NCBI GenBank assembly: GCA_023512835.1
Contig: CM042087.1
Span: forward strand, 6,826,550-6,890,549
DNA length: 64,000 nucleotides
Source of the DNA: Taxillus chinensis
Taxonomy: Eukaryota > Streptophyta > Magnoliopsida > Santalales > Loranthaceae
Reading direction: 5' to 3'
Part shown: piece after piece, positions 21,016 to 32,535 of the stretch
How the letters are laid out: every line of letters begins with the position of its first letter
Position numbering within the stretch: the stretch's first letter is position 1
The notes under the pieces: generated by a model
Databases searched by the model: none
What the model was told of the DNA's origin: nothing
The model's input: only the letters and a program-made list of their open reading frames with translations
Translations under genes and position numbers: made by a program

Positions 21016-22422
21016 ATTGGGGGAGATCGTTGGATCAAGCCCAGAATTTGGATGATGCTAATAAAACCCTATGTAAATTCATCCGAGACTTTGGTTGTTT
21101 TATCTTAAGTTGTTGCAGAAGATATGATCTTAATCCGGACCTTCACTTGTGAGAGCAAAGCTAAGGACAGGATACATAATCCTGATCCGAACAAGAGTAA
21201 GTGATGTCAAACACTTGGTAAATAACCAAGTCTACACTTCATACAGAATAAGGATGATTCGTGCAGATCAAACAACTAAAGCTACGGACTAAACGAACTA
21301 AGTCAAATATTTGCGGAATAAGAATTCTAGTCTACAACTCGCACGGAGTAAGAGAAGGTCATCACAGAATAAAAAGTTAAGTCTTCCACTCAAGCGGACT
21401 AAAGAATAGAAGACATGGAGTAAGGAATTTGAGTCTTCCATACATGCGGAGTAAGGAAGTACTTGTGCGGAATAAGGACCCAAGTCTTTTATTCGCACGA
21501 GTAAGGAAACTAGATGTGAAGTAAAGAATCTGAACTACTCAATCATGCGAGTAAGGATGTGTAGATATGGAGTAAACCATATGTTCCTTTAACTCATGTG
21601 GAGTAAGGAACTCTCGTGGAGTAAGGAAGCACCGATGCGGAGTAAGCGCTCCGACCTTCTCATTCATACGGAGTAAGGAAGCGCCGACATGGAAAAAGGA
21701 TTCCGATACTAAATTGATACGGAGTAAGCAATCACCGACATGGATTAAGGATCCGAGCTTAGCTAACACCGAGTAAGGAACCTCACACCGGATTAAGAAG
21801 ACGCCGCTTCAACTTATCTCTTCGCATTTAAAGTCATCACTCGCTGAGTCCCGATGTAAGACAAACTCATTGAGAACCTAAAGAACCTTGCACATGGATC
21901 TCTCACATATGTGGACATAACTTGAACTGCATTTGGGGACTCATAAAGGCACTTATGCTTTGCAAACCCAAGATCTTGAAGACCACATCCGCAGATTCAA
22001 GGCAGATATATTTCGAGGAACAATCAATGTGCACATAGTCCGGAACAACAAGTTCCAAGATTGTCTCTCAAAGATGTTTCTATATATATTGTAACACTTG
22101 TACATTAAAAAGGAAGTAATGTTCGTGAGTTTGTAATAAACGTGTTAGTACAAGAGCTCATAATGATCATAGAGGCTAGTGTGTGAGTCATTTGTAAATA
22201 GAGTATGAGAGAGTCTTGCAGTAGATCTAAAAGCTTTACAAGCTTTAATCTGTTTCTATTTTGTTGTACTTATCATTTGATAATAAAACAAAATACTTCC
22301 ACTATCTAGTTATCTTCCGCATTGATTCTATCTATTGACCAGGATAAATGTTGTGCCAAAGAGTTAGTAAAGAGTTTCTAAAAGAGCCTATTCACCCCCC
22401 TCTAGGCTCCCAGGGACCAACA
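21016..22422 (+). repeat. Polypurine tract and LTR C2 of copia copy C
   Basis: The tract ATTGGGGGAGAT (21016-21027) is followed by an LTR whose first TG is mutated to CG. It ends CCCAGGGACCAACA at 22422. At 1395 bp it is longer and more divergent than the LTRs of A and B, so copy C is an older insertion. It contains a GGAGTAAGG array at about 21410-21780. A clean 5-bp duplication cannot be shown because the left end of copy C is rearranged. Confidence 0.88.
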
Positions 22423-23034
22423 CAAGTGGATTCCACGCACCTGACTTGACGCTCCCACTATCTATAATATTATATCTCCAAGATATCGAGATATTTGAAG
22501 CACTAAGCTCTCACTCATTGATAAGTCAAAAGACATAAATTATAGATATGAGTTAATCAAACGGTCTAGATTGAGATCAATCCATAAATCGGTCATCCAG
22601 TGATAAAATATAAAATTCTTCATATAATGCAACAGAGATTAGTTGAAGAACTTATTCTATCATGATCCTATTCAATATGTATAAATATATACTAGTGCTA
22701 CTATTTGTAAACTCTTTACAATGATCATAGATTAGATTACTCCAACTATACAAATAGTTCGCACTACAATCATATCAGAATAGGGCATCTCAAACTCCAT
22801 TCACCGATTGTGAATTAATTTTATACTTAGTCTAATTAGTGGATCTATTGTATGTGTCCCACACATACACAGTAATAGACTTTGACAAGTAACAGAATGT
22901 TTTACTGCTCACCCACATAAAAAAGCACAAAAATGAAATCCAATAAATACTTAAACAAAATATATTTCAATTAATTAGAAATAGTCTTAACATAATCAGG
23001 ATTACACATTGTTTTATATAGCACTATCCCAACA
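22423..23034 (-). repeat. AT-rich unassigned segment, possibly an antisense copia-type LTR
   Basis: No gene is seen. On the minus strand it starts TGTTGGGATAGTGC at 23034, a beginning typical of several plant LTRs. A possible other end (TG at 22427) gives about 608 bp, but the flanks ACAAG and AAAAC do not form a target duplication. It is recorded as unexplained sequence with an LTR-like terminus. Confidence 0.35.
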
Positions 23035-23432
23035 AAAACAATCTTGAGGGAGGGAGGTGGCTTTTGGCCAAGAGAAAATGATGTGGTCTCATATGCTTGT
23101 TGTGCATGATGTGTTGTTTATTGTCCTTTTCGGACATGTATTTGTTTTTGAAATGTGTGTTGAGACATAAGGATATGTATTATATGCATTATTTGATCGT
23201 TATTAGATATGCCATCCTGTTTTCCTTGTGATGGAAACATGTGTGCCTTTTTATATGCTTTATTGAGGTGTGGATATGAGTCCTGTTTGTGTAATGTGTG
23301 TGCGATGTACGACCCATTTGTGTGTTGTGGCCTATAGTTATGCATAATGGGATGTATGTGTTTGTTATTCTTCGTGTTTTGAGTTGGCATGTTGTTTCTT
23401 TTCAAGGATGAAAAGTTGTAAGGGGAAGAGGA
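23035..23432 (+). mobile_element. Gypsy 3' internal remnant with polypurine tract
   Basis: The end of this segment matches, in reverse complement, the region next to the 3' LTR of element H (57930-57990): a TTTCTTTTC...GATGAAAAG block, then the purine tract AAGGGGAAGAGGA at 23420-23432 directly before TGTAATGACCCG. The rest is non-coding with no recognisable domain. It is the tail of a plus-strand Tekay-like element whose coding part is gone. Confidence 0.75.
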
Positions 23433-24125
23433 TGTAATGACCCGTGTTTGGGATTGGATAAGTTAGTCATTTGTGTATGTTTGGACAAGGACTCTTGTCC
23501 AGGATGGTTAGTGGGAGTCCGAGGGCGTAGTGCCTCGGCGGGGTTCTCACCGCCTGGTCGGCGAGCAGGGGTCAAGGGGCCAGCGCCCTGGAAGGAAAAT
23601 TATTTTGAAGGAGCTAAGATTGATTTTCATGTGAAGACATGGTCGATACGGCCTTGGTCGACGTGAGAGTGGTCGACGTGGTCAACCTGGCGTGGTGAGT
23701 GGTCGATGCCTGTAATGACCCGTATTTTGGGATGTGAGGAGTTAGTCGGTTTTGCCTTTTTAGGTGGAAATTGTTGGGTTTTAGGGAGTTTTCTTTCCAC
23801 ACACTTGGGCTTAATCATCTTGTATGTTGATGAGCAAGCAAGAGGCAAAGTTTGAGCCCATTAGGGAGTGCACGTGAGAATGCCCATGAGAATGCTTTTC
23901 ACGTGCGGGGAGATTTTTGCGTGGGAGCCTTCCTGATGTTGTTCCAAGTCTTGTGGTGAAATTATAGAGCATTTGGAGGTGCCCGTGAGAATGCACGTGA
24001 GAATGCTTTCTCACGTGCGGCCTCCATTATCATTGTTTTGTTGTTCGATCCTCTTTTGCTAAAGGACCATGGTGAAATTAGGAGTGCTTTGCCTTGTGTG
24101 GTTGCAAAAAGGTTGTAGTCGTCAT

Positions 24126-24204
24126 CAAAACTACGTCATTTTGATGCTTGGGATTCATTTAATCAAAACTACGTCGTTTTGGGGTTTGGGTTGTCTATAT
24201 AAAG
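24126..24204 (+). promoter_or_regulatory. LTR core promoter: paired ACGT palindromes and TATA box
   Basis: CAAAACTACGTCATTTTG and CAAAACTACGTCGTTTTG have ACGT cores at 24133 and 24171, 38 bp apart. TATATAAAG follows at 24196-24204. The same pair with 39-bp spacing occurs on the minus strand at 57314 and 57353 in element H, next to TATATAA at 57287-57293. ACGT cores are the binding core of plant bZIP factors; that use here is inference. Confidence 0.65.
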
Positions 24205-24784
24205 AGGTGAAGACTCCTGTTTTAGGTTTAGGGTTCTCTTCAGCCACTGCAGCCCGTCGTAGAGAGAGAGAGAGATAGAGAGAGGGAAGGAAGGAGAGTT
24301 GCTAGTTCTTGCCTGGAGCGTCGTGCGTGGGGAAGACGACGTCTAGCGCGGGAGCAAGGAGGATCTTCTTTATGGTAGGGGTTCTGTCTTTCCCGGTCCG
24401 TTCCGGGGCTAGCCCTGCGTAGAGGTTTTGCGAGTTTCTATGGCTATTGTTATAATATTTATATGTAAATCCATATAGATGTGATCTCCTATATGGATGT
24501 TGGCCTTCAATGGCGCCCTGGGTGTGTTTCGATGTTGGGTTGTTAGCGCATGTTACATGTACGATAAAATGCCTGTGTGATTATGTTTGTGTAAATATGC
24601 CCAGTAAGTGTTTGTTTTTATGCCAGGAAAGGCTGGATTTGTGGGTTTGTAAACACGTGCATGCTAAGTGTTTATTTTTATGCCCGAGAAGTTGGGTTTG
24701 TGCACTTGTGAATGTGTGCATGCTAAGTGTTTGGTTTTATGCCTGAGTGACAAAGGTGTATCTTTGTGAGCTTGTCTGTTTGGT

Positions 24785-24912
24785 ACTTGGCCTGAAGAGG
24801 CGGTTAAATCACTTGGCCTGAAGAGGCGGTTAAATTACTTGGCCTGAAGAGGTAGTTAAATAACTTGGCCTGAAGAGGCGGTTAAATCACTTGTTTGAGA
24901 GGTGGTTAAAGT
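24785..24912 (+). repeat. 26-bp minisatellite in solo LTR M
   Basis: Four head-to-tail units of ACTTGGCCTGAAGAGGCGG followed by TTAAATC (variants end T or A) and a degenerate fifth. It corresponds to the antisense array at 311-462. Confidence 0.9.
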
Positions 24913-26702
24913 GTTAGCCTGTGTGGCCGAGACCGAGGTTGTGTTGTTTGTGTGGTGTGAATTCCTTGTTATGTCTATGTCACGTTATCGCACTAGTGCA
25001 CGCTCACATATAGATGATAGGTGCATGGGATGGGTTGGGGGAGACTTGATCCCTACTGAGCCGTGGTTGCTCACCCCTCCTACCGTGATGTGTTTTCTTT
25101 TAGGAACCTACAGGCGTTAGGTGGAATCCCGAGGTGGAAGACCGTATTTGCTTAATCGTTTCTTTTCGATTATGTTATTTTATGGAAATTATTGTAACCC
25201 CAGGTGGGGAGATATTGTAAAAGGATTTGGAATGAAATAAAGACATGTGTGGTTGTGAACATTTATTATGGGTTGAAGATTAATAAAGATATTTAATTTA
25301 CCTCTTTGATATTATCGATGGTGAATGTATACGTTGACCTGTATGAATATTTGTTTTGTACATCCATCGCCTGCCCACCGGGTTGGGTATAGGGGAGTCA
25401 CGAACTCTTTTCCTCGGGTTGGAAATTTGGGGCGTGACAATGCCGATCGAGGAGTTTCCAGAGAGTTTGGTTGATGCGAGAGGAATTTCGATGTGTGGTT
25501 GACATGTGGTCAACGTGGTGTGGGTCGACCAAGAGCGGTTTCCCAAGAGTTTTCCCATGTGTGTTGGTCGATGCGGAAGATGGTTGACATGAGGTGAACA
25601 TGGTTAACCCAGGTTGTATGTCGACTTTATTCGATGTGGAGATTGGTCGATGTGGGTGTTTGGTCGATGCGAGAAAGGGTGGTTGATGTGGTTGATCCCG
25701 GGTGTTTTTCGTCGATGTCAACTTTGCGGTAGCATATTTTCGATACGAATTTCTGTTATGCGATTTTAGGGTTTTGTTCATTTGGAAGCCGTCGGAGAGA
25801 GAGAGACAGAGAGAACGAGGGAGAGAGATCGTCGTTGGTGCGATTGTTGCCGCTGCATTCTTGGAGAGGGAGATGCCTATTGGAGAAGGGCAAGGTGCAA
25901 GGGAAGATCCTTCAAGGTGGAGCTCTAAGTTTGCCTGATTTTGAGGTAGGGATTTTGTACTTCTTGAACCTATCCTAGGGTTAGTTTTTGAGGTAATTGG
26001 TATGTATATGTGTACATGTAAATTCATATAGGTGTGATCTCCTATATGAATGTTGGCCTTCATCGGCATGTTGTGCTTGTGGATGTTGATGAGTGCGGGG
26101 TTTGTAGGGATTAAGGGTTCGTTTAGTGGTGTGGTTGTGTTCGTTCGTGGTGGTTTTGCGGTAGAGTCTCGTGGAGAGCCTTTGGAATTAGGGTTATGGT
26201 TGAGAACGTATTATGTGAACTTAATCAAATTATGGCTTGTATGATGAATGTTAAATACATGTGTTATTTGATTTGTTGTGAACATGCCTTGTTGTGTTGT
26301 GCTTGAAAATGTGCTATGTGGCTGTAGTAGCTTTGTGTGGGTCAGAGAACCGTGGTAGCCTGTGTAGCTATAAATGTGGTGGCCTATGTGGTCATGGAAA
26401 TGGTTATGTTTGCTGGTGTGGTTTGCTTATGTGTTATTTTATTTATAAATGCTAATTATAACCTGTTTATGTATTATTGCCATGACACTACACTTGTGCA
26501 CGTCATCATGTAGAGGCTAGGAGCATGAGACGGGTTGGGGAGACCTGATCCTTGCTGAGTTGTGGTTGCTCACCCCTCCTATTGTATGTTGTTTTTTTTA
26601 GGAACCTACGGGCATTAGGTGAAACACCAAGGTGGAAGATCGAGTTTATTGTTTTGTGCTTTTTATATTATATTATTTTGATGGAACTAACGTAACCCTG
26701 TT

Positions 26703-28858
26703 TTGAAGAAAGGAAAGGCTAAGACGGACACTTCTAGGGCTAAGGGTGCGTCACCCAATTGCAAAGGAATAGGCCATAGGGAACAAGAAAAATATATGTA
26801 AAAGCCAAGAAATCGGTATCTTCTGTTTCGCTCCACACCATAGTGTATGTTTAATTTGTAGAAAAATAGGCTATTACCACTATGAGTGTTGGAACTTGTA
26901 TGATGACTAGTTGTGTAATCAAGCTCATATTAATAATAAAAATTAATTCATAAAATGGATTCCTCAAGCAAAACAATATCGAAACCTAAAAGGAGTCCCT
27001 CACCAAGAAAAACACAAAGCAGAGAAGTAAGGGAATCAAACAAAGTAAAGACAACATGGAAAGAAAAAGGTCCTCAAAATGCTAAATCCGGAAATGTTGT
27101 GTCTGTTATTACTTCTCCTAACTGCCCAAAACAAGTTTGGGCACCAAAAGTGTAATCTGTTATTGTGCAGGAGCATCCTTGTAATTCACTACCAACCCAC
27201 TTGAAGACAAAGATAAATCAAAGCAAGTGGATACTTGATAGTGGATGCTCATGACACATGACGGGTGATAACTCGTTGCTCGTAAATGTTACTAGCAAAT
27301 GAGGACCATCCATCACATATGGTGACAACGAGAAAGGTAAGACTATGGGGTATGGAACCTTAACCAATGGTTGGTATCAATTACAAGTGTTGTATTAGTT
27401 GAAGGCCTGAAGCATAATTTGCTAAGTATCGGTAATTTATGTGACAAAGGATTTTCTGTTTCATCCTTGTCCAACACCTGCACACCATGGATACCAAATC
27501 TGGAGATATTAAGTTATCCAGGATCAAGAGATGAGGACATATACTCTGTGATCCTAAGAAATCATTCTTCCGGCTCTGTGTGTTTTCTCACTAAAGCACC
27601 TCAAGAAGAAAGTTGGCTTGGTATAAGCATTATGTGCACTTAAATTTTAAAACCTTGTCTAAATTATCATCGCTTGAGTTGGTCACTAGATTTCCTAAAC
27701 TTTAGTACTCTAGAGAAACACACTATTAAGAATGTCAACTTCGCAAGCAAACCAAACATAGTTTTAAGAACAAATCTGCTAGTTCTATTCCCGCTCTCCT
27801 ATAACTTCTTCACATGGATCTCTGTGGTCTCATTCCTATTGCTTCACTTGCTGGTATGAGATATACCCTTGTGGTTATCAATGACTTCACGAGATATACA
27901 TGGGTTACGTTTTTAAAATCAAAGAATCAAACCTTTGAACATCTAGTAGATCTCTTCAACTGGATAAGCAATTCACAATGACCGAGCATTACGTGCATCA
28001 AGAGTAATCATAGTACCGAATTCAATTTCTCATATATGAGATCATACTGTTCCGAACAGGATATCCAACATGACTTTTTTGTGCCTAGAACAACCCAATA
28101 GAATGGGGTTACTGAGTGTAAGGATCGCACTTTAGTTGAGGCTAGTAGAGCGCCGTTAACAGGAGCAAAGCTTCCTCTCGCTCTATGGGCTGAAGTTGTG
28201 TCCACTACTTGCTATGTTCAGAATCAAACTCTAATCAACAAGATAAGCATGAAAACACCTTATGAGATGTGGAAAGGTAGAAAGCCATCTACAATCCATC
28301 TAAAAACCTTTGGGTGTGCTTGTTGTGTGTTAAACAACGGTAAAGAGCCCCAAAGCAAATTTGAGCCAAAATCCGATGATGAGGTCTTTGTTGGATATTT
28401 GTTGAATAGCAAGGCTTATCAAATTTTTAATAGAAAACTATTGAATGATGAAGAATCTATACATGTTACGTTTGATGAAAGTAATCTAGCTTGGTCGAGT
28501 AGAGAATCTTCAAACTCTAACACGCAGGATTAGACAAACAATATTGATTGCTATAAATTTATGAATATTCCTACCGCTACTCGTGACCAACCTACAAACA
28601 CCAGTGAAATAAGAAATGATGATGCTAATCATATGGACCTTGATCCCCAACATCACTCCAGGACCAGCTAATACGGAAATCTTTGATACCGGAGAAGCTC
28701 AACCTATAGGTTTACTTGAATTACCCAATTTGGACGAGTTGTGAATCTCCAAGGATGCACCATCACAAGCGTAGAATCTATGGTGGACTCGAAAATCAGT
28801 AAATGTGACTGAATATTGAGGAATGATAGGGTCATTATTGTATCTTAGAACGAGTCGC
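26703..28858 (+). pseudogene. gag-pol: Copia gag-pol fragment, copy K (diverged Sirevirus)
   Basis: It starts in the Lys-rich end of Gag (AKGASPN), with a knuckle CLICRKIGYYHYEC at about 26849-26890 whose His has become Tyr. KQVWAPKV and TAA follow at 27153-27155, then protease WILDSGCS near 27220-27250 with a stop just after. Integrase follows, broken, with SDDEVFVGYLLNSKAYQIFNRKL-like sequence near 28374-28440. About 0.95 kb of RT is missing near 28797, where the sequence jumps to the equivalent of 42270 in B. LTR I then cuts it at 28859. It is more diverged from A and B than they are from each other. Confidence 0.85.
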
Positions 28859-30050
28859 TGTTGGATCAAACCCAGAATTTGGATTATGCGGATAAAACCC
28901 TATGTAATTTGATTTGAGACATTGCATGTTTTATCTTAAGTTATTGCAGAAGATATCATCTTAATCCGGACCTTCACTCGTGAGAGCAAATCGAGGACAA
29001 GGATACAAAATCCTGATCCAAGACAAGAGTAAGTGTTGTCCAACACTTGGTAAATAACCAAGTCTACTCTTCATACAAAATAAGGATCATTCGTGCGGAC
29101 TAATCGCTTAAAGCTACGGGCTAAGGAATCTGCGTCTAACACTTTAAACGGACTAAGTCAAATAGATGCGGAGTAAGAATCCTAGTCTACAACTAGCACG
29201 GAGTAAGGACCCAAGTCCTTTAAGGAAAAGAGATGTGGAGTAAGGAATCCGACCTTTTACTCATGCGGAGTAAGGATGCGCTTATACGGATTAAGCCATC
29301 CGGTCCTTTTAACTCATGCGGAGTAAGGAAGCGTTGATACGGAGTAAGCTTTTCAAACTTCTCTTTCATACGAAGTAAGGAAGCACCGACACGGAATAAG
29401 GATTCCAGTACCAAACTAACACAGAGTAAGCAACCACCGACACGGAGTAAGGATCCGAGCTTCATTAACACGGAGTAAGGAACTTTACGACGGATTAAGA
29501 AAATGCTACTTCAACTTATCATCTTCACATTCAAAGTAGTCGGCTCGCTGTGTCCCGATGTAAGACAAACTCATTGATAACCTAAAGCATCTTGCACATC
29601 GATCACACAGATATGTGGATATAACTTTAACCGCACTTGGGAACTCACAAAGACTATTATGCTTTACAAACCCAAGATCTTGAGCTCCACATCCGCAGCA
29701 TTTAAGGTAGAGAGAATTCCGAGGAACAATCAATGTTGCACATTTCTCGGAAGAACAAGTTCCAAAGATGTTTCCAACGGATGCGGTTCACGAGCACTAA
29801 AGTATATAAGAAAATTACATGTACAAGAGCTCATAGAGATAATAGTTGGCTAGTATGTGAGTAATTGTAAACAGAGTGTAAGAGATTTGTTCGGTAGATC
29901 AAAAAGCTTTATAGGCTTTAATCGCTTCTATTTTGTTGTAATTGATAATAAAACAAAATACTTCCACCATCTGATTTTCTTCCGCATTGATGAGTTTCGA
30001 TAAAAGCTTATCCCCCCCCCCCCCCCACTCTAGGCTTCTAGGGATCAATA
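28859..30050 (+). repeat. 5' LTR of copia copy I
   Basis: It begins TGTTGGATCAAACCC within pol of copy K and ends near GGGATCAATA, with the final CA changed to TA. The primer site TGGTATCGAGCAAG follows at 30053-30066. It contains a GGAGTAAGG array (29165-29490), AATAAA near 29945 and a run of about 16 C at 30012-30026. The partner 3' LTR is not found, so the copy is truncated. Confidence 0.87.
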
Positions 30051-30113
30051 AGTGGTATCGAGCAAGTTCTACCTGCTCAAAGTAGAGATCCCACTCTTTC
30101 TCTCTCTCAACAA

Positions 30114-32535
30114 ATGACCGAAGAAAGAAGCATCATGTTTAACGCTCGCCTTAACTCGGAGGTGCACAAGAGCCCCTCCCCAATCGAAGCGATAGTGAAA
30201 ATGTCGATCCACCTCAACCTACTACTGCCGCTGCTCCTCAACCACGGAGTTCTGGTTTTACTCGACCAAACCTCCAAAATTCACACCTGAGCTTTTCTCC
30301 CAGGTGGAAAGCTCGCATGAAGATGTTCATGGTATGTCATGATCATCTCATGTGGCCATGTCTTCATCGGGAGCTACCTATTCCGATGACTATCGGAGAA
30401 CATGGAGTTAGAAGGCCAAAGACGGATGCTTGAACTCACTAATGACGAAAGAGTCCGGTAGTGTGCTAGCGAAAAGGCTCGGCTTACGTAACATCGTCTT
30501 TGGACTCCGAAGCTTTCACGGACGTCCAAGGCTGCATGACAACAAAGTCGATGGGATAAACCGACAATCCTCTATGAGGGAAGTCAGTCCCAAATGCAAA
30601 ACGTTATCTGTGCTCTCAGGCGAACTTTGAGAGCTTAAATCATAAACCTGGCAAATCCCTCGAGAGCATCTACCGGAGGTTCAACAAGCTCATTTTTGAG
30701 CAGAAAACTGTCAATGAGCATTATACGCAATTCCAAATCAATGACAAGTTTTTCCGCTTCTTGCCGGATCGCTACTACTCCAAGCGACTCCGGATGCAAG
30801 CGGACAAGAACTGGTAGTATGTTACCTCAGATTCAAATATATTGACCGAGATAACAAAATAGCTCGGAAAGAAAAGGGGGTAGCTTTTAAAGCTATGGAA
30901 TGTCTCAATTGTTGGTCCCTGGAAGCCTTGAGGGGGGCGGGTGAATAGGCTTTTATCAAAACTTTTTTCTAACTCTGGCATGACACTTATCTGGTTAAGA
31001 GAAATAATCAATGCAAAAGATAACCGGATAGTGGAAGTATTTTGTTTTATTATCAAATGACAATTATTACAAAATAGAGCATTAAAGCTTGTAAAGTTTT
31101 TCGATCTACTTGAACAAATCTCTTACACTCGTTTACGATACTCACACACTAGCCAACAATTATCTCTTTTAAAGCTTTTGTACATACATGCACGTATATT
31201 TCTTCTATTACACCTCGCGAGCACACTTTACAAAATATACAAGTGTTTATATATATGGCCATCCGTGAAGAACATCCTTGGAACTTGTTCTTCCGGGCAA
31301 CATGCACATTGATGTTCTTCGGAATTCTCTCGCCTCAATTGCTGCAGATGTGGAGTTCAAGATCTTAGGTTTGGAAAGTATAAGTGCCTTTGTGAGTTCC
31401 CAAGTGCGGTTAAAGTGTTGTCCACATATTCGTGTGATCCACGTGTAAGATGCTTTATGTTCTCAACGAGTTTGTCTTACATCGGGACATAGCGAGCTGA
31501 TTACTTCAAGTGCGAAGGGATAAGTTGAAGTAGTGTCTTCTTAATCCATTGTAAAGTTCCTTACTCCATGTTAATGAAGCTCGGATACTTACTCCGTATC
31601 ATTGGTTGCTTACTCCGTGTTAGTTTGGTACTGGAATCCTTATTCCGTGTCGGCACTTCCTTACTTCGTATCGGTGCTTCCTTACTCCGTATCAGCGCTT
31701 CCTTACTCCACATGAGTTCCTTACTCGCCTAAGTTGAAAGGACCGGATGGCTTACTTCGTATTAGCGCATCCTTACTCCGCATGAGTAAAAGGTCGGATT
31801 CCTTACTCCGCATCTCTTTTCCTTACTCCATGCGAATAAAAGACTTGAGTGCTTATTTTGCACAAGTCGTTCCTTACAACGCATGTATGAAAGACTCAGA
31901 TTCCTTACTTTGTGTCTTCTTGTCCTTAGTCCGCTTGAGTGGAAGACTTAGCTTTTTATTCAGCGATAATTGTCTCTTACTCCATGCTAGTTGTAGACTA
32001 GGATTCTTACTCCGCATCTATTTGACTTAGTTCGTTTAAAGTGTTTAGACACGGAATCCTTAGTCCGTAGCTTTAAGTATTTAGTCCGCACAAATGATCT
32101 TTATTCCGTATGAAGTGAAGACTTAGTTATTTACCAAGTGTTTGACGGCACTCACTCTTGTCCGAATCAGGATTATGTATCCTGCCCTCGATTTACTCTC
32201 ACGAGTGAAGGTCCGGATTAAGATCATATCTTCTGCAACAACTTAAGATAAAAACATACAATGACTCAAATCAAATTACATAGGGTTTTATCCGCATCAT
32301 CCAAATTCTGGGTTTAATCCAACATCGGCATAGAACAGGATGATGATACGGAAGAGTCGAGAACTCGACTCGGACGTTGAAGAAGAAATAGCTCTTCCGG
32401 TCAAATCCTTTGAGTGATTCCTGCGAAAAAGCATAAAAGGATTCAAGAAGAGGCTCCTCATCATCATCTAGAAAGAAGGAGCGATCGGAGTCGAGTTCCC
32501 AAGAATGCTACAACCGTGGGAAACCCGGTCACCAT
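30114..32535 (+). pseudogene. gag: Copia Gag of copy I, split by LTR J and truncated
   Basis: The ATG at 30114 (MTEER) is equivalent to 37199 in B. Homology to B gag runs to 30909, is interrupted by the minus-strand LTR J, resumes at 32325 with the acidic segment, and stops at 32535 inside the CCHC knuckle (GNPVT in place of GKTGHW). Frameshifts occur throughout. Downstream pol is absent because Athila-like sequence begins at 32536. Confidence 0.82.
30910..32324 (-). mobile_element. Solo copia (Sirevirus) LTR J inserted in gag of copy I
   Basis: On the plus strand it starts TGTTGGTCCC and ends AATCCAACA; in sense orientation it reads TGTTGGATTAAACCC...GGGACCAACA, 1415 bp. The GGAGTAAGG array is present in reverse complement (31550-31830). 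Flanking 5-mers are TCAAT and TCGGC, so no clean target duplication remains. Gag homology continues on both sides, so it is an insertion, most likely recombined or old. Confidence 0.85.

Larger units (their letters stand above)
23711..25439 (+). mobile_element. Solo Tekay-like LTR M with ATGCC target duplication
   Basis: It begins TGTAATGACCCG and ends GGGGCGTGACA. ATGCC occurs at 23706-23710 and again at 25440-25444. The 1729-bp unit has no internal region, so it is a solo LTR produced by recombination between the two LTRs of one insertion. It contains two ACGT-core palindromes (24133 and 24171), TATATAAAG at 24196-24204, a telo-box-like AGGTTTAGGG near 24224 and a GA tract at 24257-24291. 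Confidence 0.92.
23433..26702 (+). repeat. Tekay-like LTR L, interrupted by solo LTR M and 3'-truncated
   Basis: It starts TGTAATGACCCGTG after a purine tract, runs to 23710, resumes at 25445 and is lost near 26702, where copia gag sequence begins. It shares the block around CTATATGAATGTTGGCCTTC and the region before CACCCCTCCTA with other Tekay-like LTRs. It has many GGTCGATG/GGTCGACG repeats (23638-23710 and 25500-25690) that the other LTRs lack, so it is a distinct subfamily. The GA-rich run near 25795-25830 occupies the place of the GA microsatellite in the other LTRs. Confidence 0.8.

Noticed and set aside
22427..23034. Solo antisense copia LTR with TG...CA ends
   Set aside because: One terminus looks right, but the flanking 5-mers ACAAG and AAAAC do not match and no second copy is in the window, so it is recorded only as a weak possibility.
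30905..32329. Target duplication around LTR J
   Set aside because: TCAAT and TCGGC share only two bases, so no duplication is claimed although the insertion itself is clear.
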